A DNA stretch of 64,000 nt from UBA1046 sp012511325. GTDB lineage: Bacteria; Bacillota; Clostridia; Saccharofermentanales; DTU023. A model generated the notes under the pieces. That model worked only from the letters and a program-made list of their open reading frames with translations, did not search any database and was not told where the DNA came from. Shown here piece by piece: positions 24,328-33,683 of the stretch (positions within the stretch are counted from its first letter, which is position 1; every line of letters starts with the position of its first letter). The stretch covers positions 930,001-994,000 of the forward strand of contig JBMNJZ010000001.1 in assembly GCA_050951925.1 (NCBI GenBank). Reading direction: 5' to 3'. The translations under genes were made by a program, and so were the position numbers.

Positions 24328-26049
24328 ATGTTGATAAGGTATGCGAAAAAATACTCGAAATTGATTGTCGGCCAGCTTTTCTTCGCGAGCATCTGGGTCT
24401 TTTCGCAGCTTCTCATACCTCGTTTAATGGTAGATATTGTAGACTCCGGCATAATGATGAAGGACATGAATGCCATTATTCAGCGGGGTCTGCTGATGCT
24501 GTTGACAACAGCCTTAAATATACTCTCTTTGCTGATTTCCATATTTTTTCTTACCAAAGTCACCGCCGGGATCTCAAGAGATTTACGAGCGGATTTATTC
24601 GAAAAAATTATCGGCTGGTCTAAGGAAACAAGGACGGGTTTTTCCGATTCCACTTTAATTACGCGAACAGTCAACGACGTAAAGCAAGTTTCAAATCTGA
24701 TCGATCTGTCTTTAAGAAAGATTTTTACCCTCACCATTACCATTATAGGGGCGCTGGTCGTGTCCTTTGCGCTGGATGCCAAATTAGCCTCCATTATCTT
24801 GATCATCATACCGGCGATCTTGTTTTTGGGCTTATTCCTGACGACAAGAGCCCTTCCTCAATATGCCCGCATACGTCTTGCTATCGACCGGATCAATCAA
24901 CTTTTCCGGGAAAATATAAGAGGGATTCGGGTTATAAGAGCCTTCAATAAATCCGGTTATGAGATAAAAGAATTTGAGAAGGCGACGAAAGATGCTTGCG
25001 AGGCCAGTGTCCGATCGGAATCGACGATGATGCTCTTGAGCCCTCTTATTTTGTTGCTCACCAATATTCTAATCTTGATTATTTTGTTTTTGGGCGGCAG
25101 CCGGGCGCAAGCAGGAACGATCAAACTTGGAGTTCTGATCGGTCTCATCGAATATGCCGCGATCAGTTTGAATAATATTCAGCAATTCGCATCTATCATC
25201 ACTATTATTCCCAGGTCGAAGGTTTCTATAGACAGAATCGCAGAAGTGTTGTCGAAAGAAGAACTGCTCAAGGTTAAAAAAGATACTCTTAAATTGAGTG
25301 AAAAAGGAATCAGTTTTGAGGATATAGATTTTTACTATCCTGACTCTCGCATGGCTGCCTTGGGGAATATCAATTTTCAGCTAAAAAAGGGGGAGACTAA
25401 GGCGATTATCGGTTCGACCGGGAGCGGGAAATCGACCATCATCAAATTATTATTGCGCGACTATGATGCCTATCGGGGACAAATCTGCCTCAATTGCAAT
25501 GATATTCAAAGCCTTTCGCGGGAGGAGATCAGCCGGTTTGTGACCTTTGTTCCGCAAACCAGCTTTCTATTTTCGGGCACCATCCGGGAGAATATCCAGA
25601 CCGGAAAGAATAATGCCACGGACGATGAGATTTGGGAAGCCTTGGATATGGCTCAGATAGGAGATTATTTTCGAAAGTCTCCGGAAGGACTGGATACTTA
25701 TATTGCCCAGAACGCGGTAAACTTTTCGGGCGGGCAAAAACAGAGGATATCGATTGCCCGCGGTCTGATTCGGGAATCGGATTTCTATATTTTTGACGAC
25801 TGTTTCTCTGCTTTAGATTATGTGACTGAGAGGAAAATCCGCGAAGCCATCCAAGATAAACTGTCAGACCGAGGTGTTCTGGTGGTTGCTCAACGGGTGG
25901 CAACTGTCAGGCATGCGGACGAAATATTTGTCCTCGAAAAAGGGAAAATTGTGGATAGGGGAAGTCACGAAGAGCTGGCGGAAAGCTCGGAGGTCTACAA
26001 AGAAATTCTCACATCGCAATTGAAGTCCCAGGCGGGGGAGATTAGATGA
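24328..26049 (+). CDS. ABC exporter half-transporter, degenerate-site subunit
   Basis: 573 residues: a six-helix exporter membrane domain (about 1-310) and an ATPase domain. Walker A is GSTGSGKST and the signature FSGGQKQR is canonical. In Walker B (FYIFDDCFSALD) the catalytic Glu is Asp, and the switch His is Gln (VVAQRVATV). These changes mark the degenerate partner in heterodimeric exporters such as TM287/288 or BmrCD. Its ATG has no clear ribosome-binding site and no good promoter was found in the 100 bases after the tRNA terminator. The stop overlaps the next start as ATGA. It likely exports drugs, peptides or lipids. Confidence 0.93.
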   Translation: MLIRYAKKYSKLIVGQLFFASIWVFSQLLIPRLMVDIVDSGIMMKDMNAIIQRGLLMLLTTALNILSLLISIFFLTKVTAGISRDLRADLFEKIIGWSKETRTGFSDSTLITRTVNDVKQVSNLIDLSLRKIFTLTITIIGALVVSFALDAKLASIILIIIPAILFLGLFLTTRALPQYARIRLAIDRINQLFRENIRGIRVIRAFNKSGYEIKEFEKATKDACEASVRSESTMMLLSPLILLLTNILILIILFLGGSRAQAGTIKLGVLIGLIEYAAISLNNIQQFASIITIIPRSKVSIDRIAEVLSKEELLKVKKDTLKLSEKGISFEDIDFYYPDSRMAALGNINFQLKKGETKAIIGSTGSGKSTIIKLLLRDYDAYRGQICLNCNDIQSLSREEISRFVTFVPQTSFLFSGTIRENIQTGKNNATDDEIWEALDMAQIGDYFRKSPEGLDTYIAQNAVNFSGGQKQRISIARGLIRESDFYIFDDCFSALDYVTERKIREAIQDKLSDRGVLVVAQRVATVRHADEIFVLEKGKIVDRGSHEELAESSEVYKEILTSQLKSQAGEIR

Positions 26050-27926
26050 GTACGGAGCCCAGGCATAGCGAAAACAAAAAAGAAGAGGGGTTGCCCGGAG
26101 TCTCCAGAGGAGTCGGAGGGGCGGGACGTGTTTCGGGTCTCCTGGCATCGGGCAGCGCGAAGGATGCCAAGGGAACCTTGTTTAAGCTGCTTAAGAATTT
26201 AGCCTCGTTTAAGTGGATTTTTTTGGCGGCGATTTTGCTGACATTGGCCGCTTCCCTCGCTCAAATATTGATTCCAAGGAATATTGGCCGGATTATCAAT
26301 ATATTTACCGATATTTTGACTGAAAACTTGGCTCTCGATTGGACGGTTTTAGGTGGGATCGGCTTCATCCTTCTGGTCTTATATGCTTTAAATTTCATCG
26401 CCAACTATCTTGCGAATATTCTAATGGTAAGAGTAACTCAGAAGGTAGTCCGCTCTTTAAGAAATCAGATGCAGGTCAAATTAAATCGCCTGACCTTAAG
26501 CTATTTCGATCGCTCATCGGCGGGAGACATGGTTTCACTGCTGAGCAATGATTTAGACAATGTTGCTAATACCTTGCAAAGCGGTTTAACCGGCTCGCTC
26601 TCGGCGCTTGTACTCCTGGCGGGCGTCGTTGTAATGATGATCAGCATCAATCCTATACTCGCTTTTCTATCCATGATAGTCATACCTGTCTCTTATCTCA
26701 TGGTTAAGTTCCTGGTGAAAAAAGCAAAGCCTCTCTTTCAGAAGAATGCGAACTTAACAGGAGTTTTTAACGGGAAGATAGAAGAGGCTTATAGGGGAGA
26801 AGATATTGTCAAACATTACAATATCGGGGAGGAATTAAAAGAAGAGCTGGCTTCGCTAAACGAAGAGCTATATGACAGCGAGTGGAAGTCGTCCTTAGTT
26901 TCTTTCGTGACCAGACCGGCCGGAGATCTAATTTTGAATTCAAATTATGTCTTATTGGCAATTTGGGGCGGACGATATGTCATCAATGGAGTCATGTCCT
27001 TAGGTGGTTTTCAAGCTTTCCTCCAATACACTCAAATGCTTAGAGGGCCGTTCAATCAAGTGCTGGGCATTTTTAATACCATCATGTCCGCCTTGGCTTC
27101 GGCCGAGAGAGTTTTCGATTTTTTAGATGCCGAAGAAATCCTCGAATTAGGCGATGAAAGCCTGGATGCTGCCGGGGTGCGGGGCGAGATTGAATTTGAT
27201 CAAGTCGATTTTGGCTATACGGATAATCTGCTATTCAAAGGGGTGGATCTGAAAGTAAGGCCCGGCGAGCAGGTCGCCATTGTCGGCAGGTCCGGAGCAG
27301 GAAAAACGACTTTGGTCAATTTGCTGATGCGCTTTTATGAAATCGAAGGCGGGAAAATCTCTATCGACGGCAAAGACGCAAAGGGCTATCGGACCGAGGA
27401 GCTAAGAAAAGCGTACGCCATGGTTTTGCAGGACACCTGGCTTTTTTCGGGCAGCATTAGGGACAATATTGCCTACGGCGCGGACATTTCAAACTCTGAA
27501 AATCTGTGTGATGTGGATTTTATAAAAATCAAAGAGGCAGCAGAGCTGGCCAGGGCGGACACTTTTATCGAGCGTTTGGCGGAGGGCTACGATACCGTTC
27601 TAACGGAAGGAGCTTCCAATATAAGCCAGGGAGAAGCCCAGTTATTGACAATAGCCAGAGCCATGATTAAAAAGGCTCCTATTAATATCTTAGATGAGGC
27701 TACATCTTCGGTCGATACCCGTACTGAGGTATTGATCCAGCACGGGATGAGGGAGCTGGCCTATAATTCCACCAGCTTTATCATTGCCCATAGACTTTCT
27801 ACTATCCAGGATGCCGACAGGATTATTGTTATGGATAGCGGTACTATTGTCGAAGTCGGAACGCACCAGGAATTGCTCGGGGAAAACGGCTACTATGCTG
27901 AAATGTATCTGGCGGGACAACTGTAG
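26046..27926 (+). CDS. ABC exporter half-transporter, consensus-site subunit
   Basis: The 626-residue partner of the preceding gene, with an ATGA overlap. It has a basic, Gly-rich N-terminal extension (about 1-45) before the six-helix membrane domain. Its ATPase has Walker A GRSGAGKTT, Walker B with the catalytic Glu (INILDEATSSVD) and the switch His (FIIAHRLSTI), but a non-canonical signature, NISQGEAQ. So the active site would be its Walker motifs plus the partner's FSGGQ, and the second site is inactive on both sides, which is consistent with an asymmetric heterodimer. Confidence 0.94.
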   Translation: MSTEPRHSENKKEEGLPGVSRGVGGAGRVSGLLASGSAKDAKGTLFKLLKNLASFKWIFLAAILLTLAASLAQILIPRNIGRIINIFTDILTENLALDWTVLGGIGFILLVLYALNFIANYLANILMVRVTQKVVRSLRNQMQVKLNRLTLSYFDRSSAGDMVSLLSNDLDNVANTLQSGLTGSLSALVLLAGVVVMMISINPILAFLSMIVIPVSYLMVKFLVKKAKPLFQKNANLTGVFNGKIEEAYRGEDIVKHYNIGEELKEELASLNEELYDSEWKSSLVSFVTRPAGDLILNSNYVLLAIWGGRYVINGVMSLGGFQAFLQYTQMLRGPFNQVLGIFNTIMSALASAERVFDFLDAEEILELGDESLDAAGVRGEIEFDQVDFGYTDNLLFKGVDLKVRPGEQVAIVGRSGAGKTTLVNLLMRFYEIEGGKISIDGKDAKGYRTEELRKAYAMVLQDTWLFSGSIRDNIAYGADISNSENLCDVDFIKIKEAAELARADTFIERLAEGYDTVLTEGASNISQGEAQLLTIARAMIKKAPINILDEATSSVDTRTEVLIQHGMRELAYNSTSFIIAHRLSTIQDADRIIVMDSGTIVEVGTHQELLGENGYYAEMYLAGQL

Positions 27927-27935
27927 TTTGAAGAA

Positions 27936-27969
27936 ATATCCCCCTAGCCATATTTATGATTAGGGATAT
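27936..27969 (+). terminator. Possible weak terminator after the ABC genes
   Basis: ATAT-(CC bulge)-CCCTA (27936-27946) pairs with TAGGG-ATAT (27961-27969) around a 14-base loop. There is no T-run, so it is a weak or factor-dependent candidate. Confidence 0.35.
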
Positions 27970-28092
27970 CCTGATGCTGATTTGCTTCTCAGAAACAGGA
28001 AATTGCAGCAGGTTAATTGCTGAACTTAGCGCGAGAAAAGGAGGGCTCTTGCTGCCGCAATTAAGGTAGCCGCTGATATATCGCGATTTGTC

Positions 28093-28121
28093 TTGATAGC
28101 GTAAGCTTTTTTTGTTACAAT
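28093..28121 (+). promoter_or_regulatory. Promoter of the rimP-nusA-infB operon
   Basis: TTGATA (28093-28098), an exact 17-base spacer, then TACAAT (28116-28121). The start near 28128 gives a leader of about 56 bases that contains the hairpin at 28142-28165. Confidence 0.75.
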
Positions 28122-28141
28122 AATTGTGCTGTGTTTTGCAG

Positions 28142-28165
28142 TTGAGAGCGGGGATCCGCTCTCAA
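28142..28165 (+). promoter_or_regulatory. Leader hairpin, candidate NusA-dependent attenuator
   Basis: TTGAGAGCGG and CCGCTCTCAA form a perfect 10-base-pair stem with the tetraloop GGAT, followed by a short weak T tract (TTTATGT). It lies between the operon promoter and rimP. In B. subtilis the equivalent operon is autoregulated by NusA-dependent termination in its leader; a strong stem with a poor T-run would suit that mechanism. Confidence 0.5.
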
Positions 28166-28183
28166 TTTATGTAGGGAGGCTTT

Positions 28184-28648
28184 ATGGCCAAGAGGACAGC
28201 CGAGGAACAGCGAATTTTTGACCGCCTGATCAGTGTAGCGGAGTCATTGGATCTGGAATTGATTGAAGTCAAATATAGACATGAGGGCAGCAAGCTGTTC
28301 CTGACGGTTTTTGTGGATCGCCGGGGCGGTGTGACTATCGATGAATGCGGCAAAATGAGTGAGCTGGCTGATCCGATCATTGATGATGAGCTGGGTCTGA
28401 AGCGCCATGATTATTTTGAGGTATCTTCGCCGGGTCTGGATCGCCCTCTGACTGAAATAGCAGATTTTGTCCGCTATGCCGGTGAATTCGTAAGCCTCAA
28501 GCTCTACGGCTCCGCCGACGGCAAGAAAAATTGGCAGGGGCTGCTGGTTTCCGGCGATGAGCAGGAAATTGTTTTGAATATAGAATCTGAAGAAAAGTCA
28601 TTCCCTCGGAAGGGGATAGCAGTTATCAAAAGGGAAGTTGTTTTTTAA
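28184..28648 (+). CDS. rimP: Ribosome maturation factor RimP
   Basis: The 154-residue protein assists late assembly of the 30S subunit. It shows the two-domain pattern of the family: an N-terminal alpha/beta part with LDLELIEVKYRHEG and FVDRRGGVTIDECGKMS, then YFEVSSPGLDRPL, and a C-terminal SH3-like part. GGGAGG precedes ATG 28184. It is the first gene of the transcription/translation operon, as in most Gram-positive bacteria. Confidence 0.95.
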   Translation: MAKRTAEEQRIFDRLISVAESLDLELIEVKYRHEGSKLFLTVFVDRRGGVTIDECGKMSELADPIIDDELGLKRHDYFEVSSPGLDRPLTEIADFVRYAGEFVSLKLYGSADGKKNWQGLLVSGDEQEIVLNIESEEKSFPRKGIAVIKREVVF

Positions 28649-28686
28649 AAAGGAAGAGATGACCGCCGGCGGTCAAAGGAGAAATC

Positions 28687-30051
28687 ATGAACCCGGAATT
28701 GATTGAGGCTTTGAAATTACTTGAAAAAGAGCGTGGACTGGATCTGGAGATCTTGTTCCAATCCATCGAGGAAGCGTTGGTTTCCGCGTATAAAAGAGAA
28801 TTTGACATCAGGGCGGACCGCCGTGACAGCAGCGAAGAAATAGAGGCGGATGATATTTCAGCCGAGGTTGATCGCAAGACAGGCGAGATGCGCGTCTATC
28901 AGACCATGACGGTTGTCGAAGAGGTTACCGATCCGCATAGCCAACTTTCTCTGGAGGATGCCAAGGCACTGTCTGATGAGCTGGACCTGGGAGATCAGTT
29001 GGTTCGTGAGGTCGATCCGGCGGATTTCGGTCGCCTGGCGGCGCAGACGGCGAAGAGTGTGATCAACCAGCGCCTGGCTCAGGCCGAGAAGGAGCGTATC
29101 CATAATGAATTTTCGGGTCGGGTCGGCGAACTTTCCGCCGGTGTTGTTCAGAGAAAAGACCGCCGCGAGGTCACTGTAGATATCGGCAGGGCGGAAGCGG
29201 TTTTGCCTAATAATGAGCAATCCAGGCTGGATGGCTATACTTTTAATCAGCGGATGAAATTCTATATTATGAAAGTTGACGAGCGCCGTAATAGGCCGGT
29301 CATTATTGTGTCGCGCAGCCATCCCAATTTGGTCAGGCGGCTTTTTGAGCAGGAAGTGCCGGAGATTTCGTCAGGGGTGGTAGAGATTGTCAATATTGCC
29401 CGTGAGGCCGGTTCCCGCACCAAGATGGCTGTAGCGAGCTCAGACCCGAATGTTGACTCCGTGGGAGCTTGCGTCGGTCAGCGTGGTTTGCGCGTCCAGA
29501 GTATCATTGATGAGCTGAACGGCGAGAAGATTGATATTATCGAATGGGATGCGGATCCTGTAGTTTATATCAGCCATGCTTTGAGCCCCGCCAAGGTAAT
29601 CCGCGTTGAGGTCAACGAAGAAGAGCAGAGCGCTACCGTCGTCGTTCCCGATCATCAATTATCATTGGCGATCGGCCGCGAGGGTCAGAATGCCAGGTTG
29701 GCAGCTCGCTTGACCGGCTGGAAGATTGATATTAAAAACGAAGCGCAATATCGTGAGATGTTAGAGAATGAGCTCTTCAGCCGTTTTGACCAGGCTCTGG
29801 CAGAGGAAGAGACTGAGGCGGGCTGGACTGAAGATGAGGGATTTGATTCTGAAATGGAAGGCGCGGACGACTGGGCCGAAGATGAGGAATTTGATTTTGA
29901 AGCAGGAGACACAGCAGATTGGACTGCGGACGAGGAATTTGGGTCCGAAGCTGATGCCGCTGCTGACCTGGATAGTACTGAGACGACAGAAACTGAAGAG
30001 GCCGGTTTAACTGATGATGCTGATTCCGACCTGCCGGCGGGCACGGAGTAG
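28687..30051 (+). CDS. nusA: Transcription factor NusA with an acidic repeat tail
   Basis: NusA binds RNA polymerase and modulates pausing, termination and antitermination. The order is an N-terminal polymerase-binding domain (about 1-125), S1 (about 135-200), KH1 (about 230-280, GACVGQRGLRVQSI) and KH2 (about 300-350, LAIGREGQNARLAARLTGW). Gram-positive NusA normally ends near here at about 350-370 residues. This one continues for about 85 highly acidic residues with three copies of a W-x-x-D-E-x-F-x-x-E unit (WTEDEGFDSE, WAEDEEFDFE, WTADEEFGSE). The extension occupies the place of the E. coli AR domains but is not recognisably homologous. AAAGGAG precedes the ATG. Confidence 0.95.
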   Translation: MNPELIEALKLLEKERGLDLEILFQSIEEALVSAYKREFDIRADRRDSSEEIEADDISAEVDRKTGEMRVYQTMTVVEEVTDPHSQLSLEDAKALSDELDLGDQLVREVDPADFGRLAAQTAKSVINQRLAQAEKERIHNEFSGRVGELSAGVVQRKDRREVTVDIGRAEAVLPNNEQSRLDGYTFNQRMKFYIMKVDERRNRPVIIVSRSHPNLVRRLFEQEVPEISSGVVEIVNIAREAGSRTKMAVASSDPNVDSVGACVGQRGLRVQSIIDELNGEKIDIIEWDADPVVYISHALSPAKVIRVEVNEEEQSATVVVPDHQLSLAIGREGQNARLAARLTGWKIDIKNEAQYREMLENELFSRFDQALAEEETEAGWTEDEGFDSEMEGADDWAEDEEFDFEAGDTADWTADEEFGSEADAAADLDSTETTETEEAGLTDDADSDLPAGTE

Positions 30052-30062
30052 GCGGAGATTTA

Positions 30063-30356
30063 ATGATGGCCAACGAACAACCGGTCAGAATGTGTCTCTA
30101 CTGTCGCAAGCGCAGCAGTAAAGATGAGCTGTTTCGCTTGGTCAGATCTGAAGATGGCCGCCTGATCTGGGACCGCACCGGCAAGGAGCAAAAGCGCGGC
30201 TACTATCTTTGTAAGCAGCGATCCTGTGTACAAGGCATATTACAAAGCCGGAAATCTGCGGTCAGGCTTAAACAGGAAGTTACGGAGCAGCTGACGGCAT
30301 CATTGGAGAAGCGATATGACTCTGAGGAGTCGGCTGGGAATTTGGATGAGCAATGA
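30063..30356 (+). CDS. rnpM: YlxR family RNA-binding protein RnpM
   Basis: The 97-residue protein has the family signature RMCLYCRKRSSKDELFRLV and GRGYYLC-like RGYYLCKQRSC. YlxR/RnpM binds RNase P RNA and modulates its activity in B. subtilis. It sits in the conserved place between nusA and the L7Ae-like gene. Its end overlaps the next start by 11 bases. ATG 30066 is an equally possible start. Confidence 0.92.
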   Translation: MMANEQPVRMCLYCRKRSSKDELFRLVRSEDGRLIWDRTGKEQKRGYYLCKQRSCVQGILQSRKSAVRLKQEVTEQLTASLEKRYDSEESAGNLDEQ

Positions 30357-30663
30357 GAGAATATTAAGTATCCTGGGTTTGGCCCGCAGAGCATATAAGC
30401 TGGCCCTCGGCCAGGATAAGACAATAAAGAGCATTCTGGACCGCAAAGCAAAACTGATTATCTTGAGCAAAGATTGCGGTGCCGCAGCGAAGCGCCAGAT
30501 TGCAGGCAAGGCGAAAACAGCAGGGCTCAGAGTTTTGATTCTGGGTAGCAGAGAGGAGCTGGGCCGGGCGGTCGGCATCTCTGCCAGCAGCGCCATAGGA
30601 GTGCTGGATGCCGGTTTTGCAGCTTTGATTGAGAGCGGTTACAGAGAGCAAGTGGAGGATTAA
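30346..30663 (+). CDS. ylxQ: L7Ae/L30e-family ribosomal-associated protein YlxQ
   Basis: The 105-residue protein has the L7Ae pattern: ILSILGLARRAYKLALGQDK, then KLIILSKDCG and LGRAVGISASSAIGVLD. Members bind kink-turn RNA. ATG 30346 is chosen because it gives the family N-terminus and overlaps the rnpM stop; a longer in-frame start at 30316 would lie well inside rnpM. It directly precedes infB, as in other Firmicutes. Confidence 0.88.
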   Translation: MSNERILSILGLARRAYKLALGQDKTIKSILDRKAKLIILSKDCGAAAKRQIAGKAKTAGLRVLILGSREELGRAVGISASSAIGVLDAGFAALIESGYREQVED

Positions 30664-30671
30664 GTCTAATT

Positions 30672-33581
30672 ATGTCGAAACGAGAAGAAGCAGATTCAGG
30701 TCTCAGAGCAGGATTTATCTCTGAGGATGAAGCTTTGCGCAAAATGAAAGAGGATGTGCAGACTACTGAGCAGGTAGAGGAATCAGCGCCGGAGCCTGTC
30801 AGTCCTGTTGCGCCCGAAAAAAGAGTTGATCCTCAAGATGACGGACCCACCATTGAGATGAAGGGTATCTCTGGCAAGAGCATTACTTCGGTGATTAAGA
30901 TCGTCAAAAAGTCGCCGACGGAAAGCAAAGAAGCGGAAGCTGTGTCTAAAACCGAGGATAAGACGGCAACTGAGCCTGAGATGCCTGAGGTACCGCAGCC
31001 GGAGTCAGCAGAAAAGCCTGAACCGGCGACTGAAAAAGATGCCGCGACCGCTGTGGCGGCGAAGCCGGCTTCAACTAAGAAGAAATCTGCCAAAGCATCT
31101 GAAGCAAAATCTGCAGCAACAAAAACCGCTCCTGCCGTTAAAGACACAAAAGCAAGCAAGGATGTCAAGCAAGCGCAAGCTGCTCAGGATAAAAAGGCAG
31201 CCAAAGAGGCTGTGGCCAGCGCTCCGCCCCAAAAGGAAAAAGTTGCGCCGACAAAGCCTGCGCCTGCCGCGCCTGCTGCTGTACCTGCGGCAGAGTCTGA
31301 GGCAAGTGGCGATGGTGTTTTGAGGGATACGGGAGTTGTTGGGACAAAGCGAGTGACCGGAGCGCCTATCCGACCGCAAAGCGGCAGCTATATCGGACGC
31401 GATGCCGATGCTCCGGCAGTCAGTAAGAAAGACAGCAGAGCTGAGCGTCATTCAAGAGTGGCGCAGCCTCCTCGCGAGGAGCGCAGGCGGAGGGATGAAC
31501 GTCAGACGGGCAGCAGACCGCCGGCCGGAGGCCGTACGCAGACCAGAGATCGCAGGCAGGATGTCGCCTTCGCTGATAAGGACAGGGAAGAGGCTCCGCG
31601 CCGAACCAGATCACCTAAGCAAGTGGCCAGACAGCAGCCGCTGCGACAGCCGGAAGATGCCAAAGCTGCTACCCGCAGTCACTATGCGCAAAAAAGTCAG
31701 CACGGGCGCAGACAGGAGAGCAGGCGCGATCAGACCCGGCGGGAGAAAGAGGAGATGCTGACGGCTCGCATGAGACGTCGTGCGCCTCGCAATCAACCAA
31801 CGACTGAACAACAAAAGCAGGCGCAGATCCTGACCAAGGTAAAGCTGCCGTCCAGTCTGACAGTTAAGGAACTGTCAGAGGCTCTGAAGAAGACAACTTC
31901 TGAGGTTATCATGAAGCTGATGAGCTATGGCGTCATGGCTACTCTGAATCAGGAGATTGATTATGATACGGCGGAGATAATCGCCAATGAGTTTGAGATA
32001 AAAGCGGAAAAACTGGTTGAAGTTACTGCCGAGGAGATTCTGTTCGACGATTCGCCGGATGATGAAGCCGATCTGCAGCCGCGACCGCCGGTGGTGGTTG
32101 TTATGGGTCATGTCGACCACGGTAAGACTTCAATCCTGGACTATATTCGCGAGGCTTCTGTTGCCAGTGGTGAGGCCGGCGGGATTACACAGAAAATCGG
32201 TGCCTATACGGTGGATGTTGGAGATCAGCAAATCACCTTTATCGATACGCCCGGCCATGAAGCCTTTACTACTATGCGCGCCCGCGGAGCGCAGGTCACC
32301 GATCTGGCCGTTCTGGTAGTGGCGGCTGATGACGGCGTAATGCCGCAGACAATTGAGGCGATCCACCATGCTCGCGCCGCTAACACGGAGATTTTGGTGG
32401 CGATAAATAAAATTGACAAAGCCAATATCAATATAGACAGAGTGCTGACCGAACTGGCGCAGCATGATCTGATAGGCCCTGAATGGGGCGGATCGACAAC
32501 TATCGTCAAGGTCTCAGCCAAAACCGGTGAGAATATGGATGAGCTGCTGTCGATGATCTTGTTGACAGCCGAGGTGTTGGAATTAAAGGCCAACCCCAAT
32601 CGTCAGGCTAAGGGCACGGTTATCGAGGCTAAATTGGATCGCGCCCGGGGTGTAGTGGCCACTCTGCTGGTACAGAGAGGGACACTCAGTATCGGTGATA
32701 CGATTGTGGTTGGTTCTCAGATCGGACATGTGCGCGCTATGCATAATGACAAGGGCAAGCCGCTTGATGTAGCCGGTCCCTCAACCCCGGTTGAGGTCAT
32801 GGGCCTGTCGGAAGTTCCTGAAGGCGGCGAAGTCTTCTATGAGGTCGAGGACGATCGCACAGCCAGGGCGCTGGTCGAAAGACGCAAAGAGCAGGAACGG
32901 GAATCCGCCCTGAGCACTTCTTCGCGCATGTCTCTGGATAATCTCTTCGCCAGCCTGGGCAGCGGTGAGGTCAAGGAGCTTAATATCATTGTTAAAGCTG
33001 ATCTGAAAGGCTCAGTTGAAGCACTGACTTCCTCACTGGAAAAATTATCTAATGAAGAGGTGCAGGTCAGAGTCATCCACGGCGCGGTCGGAGCGATTAC
33101 GGAGAGCGATATCCGGCTGGCCGAGGTCGCGAATGCCATTGTCATTGGCTTCAGTGTCAGACCGGCGCCTAATGTGCCTGAACTCGCTGAAGCAAGCGGG
33201 GTGGATATAAGATTGTACCGTGTTATTTACCATGCCACGGAGGATATTGAGAACGCGATGAAAGGCATGCTTGAGCCCGAGTTCAAAGAGGTTGTGCTGG
33301 GTCATGCCACAGTGAGGGAGGTCTTCCGCATTTCAGGTGTCGGCAGTGTTGCCGGTTGTTATGTCACAAGCGGCAAAATCGTCAGAAATAGTGAGATCCG
33401 CGTAGTACGCGACGGTATCGTTATTCACGAAGGCAATATTGATTCTCTGCGTCGCTTCAAAGACGATGTGCGCGAGGTAGCAGCCGGATATGAGTGCGGC
33501 ATCGGCATTGAGCGCTTTAACGATATCAGAGAGGGCGATCAGTTCGAGAGTTTTGAAGTGCAGGAGATCAAGCGGGATTAA
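30672..33581 (+). CDS. infB: Translation initiation factor IF-2
   Basis: The GTPase that places initiator tRNA on the 30S subunit. At 969 residues it has a long, low-complexity N-terminal region (about 1-380): first acidic and Ala/Lys rich, then Arg/Gln rich. The IF2-N helical module follows (about 395-450, LPSSLTVKELSEALKKTTSE). The G domain has G1 GHVDHGKT at 479-486, then DTPGHEAF and NKID, and is followed by domains II, III and IV. GGAGG lies 13 bases upstream of the ATG, a loose spacing. The tail reads GIGIERFNDIREGD, as in other IF-2. Confidence 0.97.
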   Translation: MSKREEADSGLRAGFISEDEALRKMKEDVQTTEQVEESAPEPVSPVAPEKRVDPQDDGPTIEMKGISGKSITSVIKIVKKSPTESKEAEAVSKTEDKTATEPEMPEVPQPESAEKPEPATEKDAATAVAAKPASTKKKSAKASEAKSAATKTAPAVKDTKASKDVKQAQAAQDKKAAKEAVASAPPQKEKVAPTKPAPAAPAAVPAAESEASGDGVLRDTGVVGTKRVTGAPIRPQSGSYIGRDADAPAVSKKDSRAERHSRVAQPPREERRRRDERQTGSRPPAGGRTQTRDRRQDVAFADKDREEAPRRTRSPKQVARQQPLRQPEDAKAATRSHYAQKSQHGRRQESRRDQTRREKEEMLTARMRRRAPRNQPTTEQQKQAQILTKVKLPSSLTVKELSEALKKTTSEVIMKLMSYGVMATLNQEIDYDTAEIIANEFEIKAEKLVEVTAEEILFDDSPDDEADLQPRPPVVVVMGHVDHGKTSILDYIREASVASGEAGGITQKIGAYTVDVGDQQITFIDTPGHEAFTTMRARGAQVTDLAVLVVAADDGVMPQTIEAIHHARAANTEILVAINKIDKANINIDRVLTELAQHDLIGPEWGGSTTIVKVSAKTGENMDELLSMILLTAEVLELKANPNRQAKGTVIEAKLDRARGVVATLLVQRGTLSIGDTIVVGSQIGHVRAMHNDKGKPLDVAGPSTPVEVMGLSEVPEGGEVFYEVEDDRTARALVERRKEQERESALSTSSRMSLDNLFASLGSGEVKELNIIVKADLKGSVEALTSSLEKLSNEEVQVRVIHGAVGAITESDIRLAEVANAIVIGFSVRPAPNVPELAEASGVDIRLYRVIYHATEDIENAMKGMLEPEFKEVVLGHATVREVFRISGVGSVAGCYVTSGKIVRNSEIRVVRDGIVIHEGNIDSLRRFKDDVREVAAGYECGIGIERFNDIREGDQFESFEVQEIKRD

Positions 33582-33683
33582 GCGGTTCGGTTTTTGACGA
33601 AGGCGGCAGCGAGGCATACCTGCCTCTGCCAGAGGGAGCTGTGTTATTGGTACGAATTGAGGGCTGCACCCGGGAGAAGAGAT

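Noticed and set aside
24115..27926. Genomic island integrated at tRNA-Trp carrying the ABC genes
   Set aside because: No integrase, and I found no repeat of the tRNA 3' end downstream; the tRNA has its own intact terminator.
31000..31800. Several overlapping small frames in the 5' part of infB
   Set aside because: They are shadows of the repetitive, GC-rich N-terminal region of IF-2; the IF-2 frame is continuous and ends in conserved domains.
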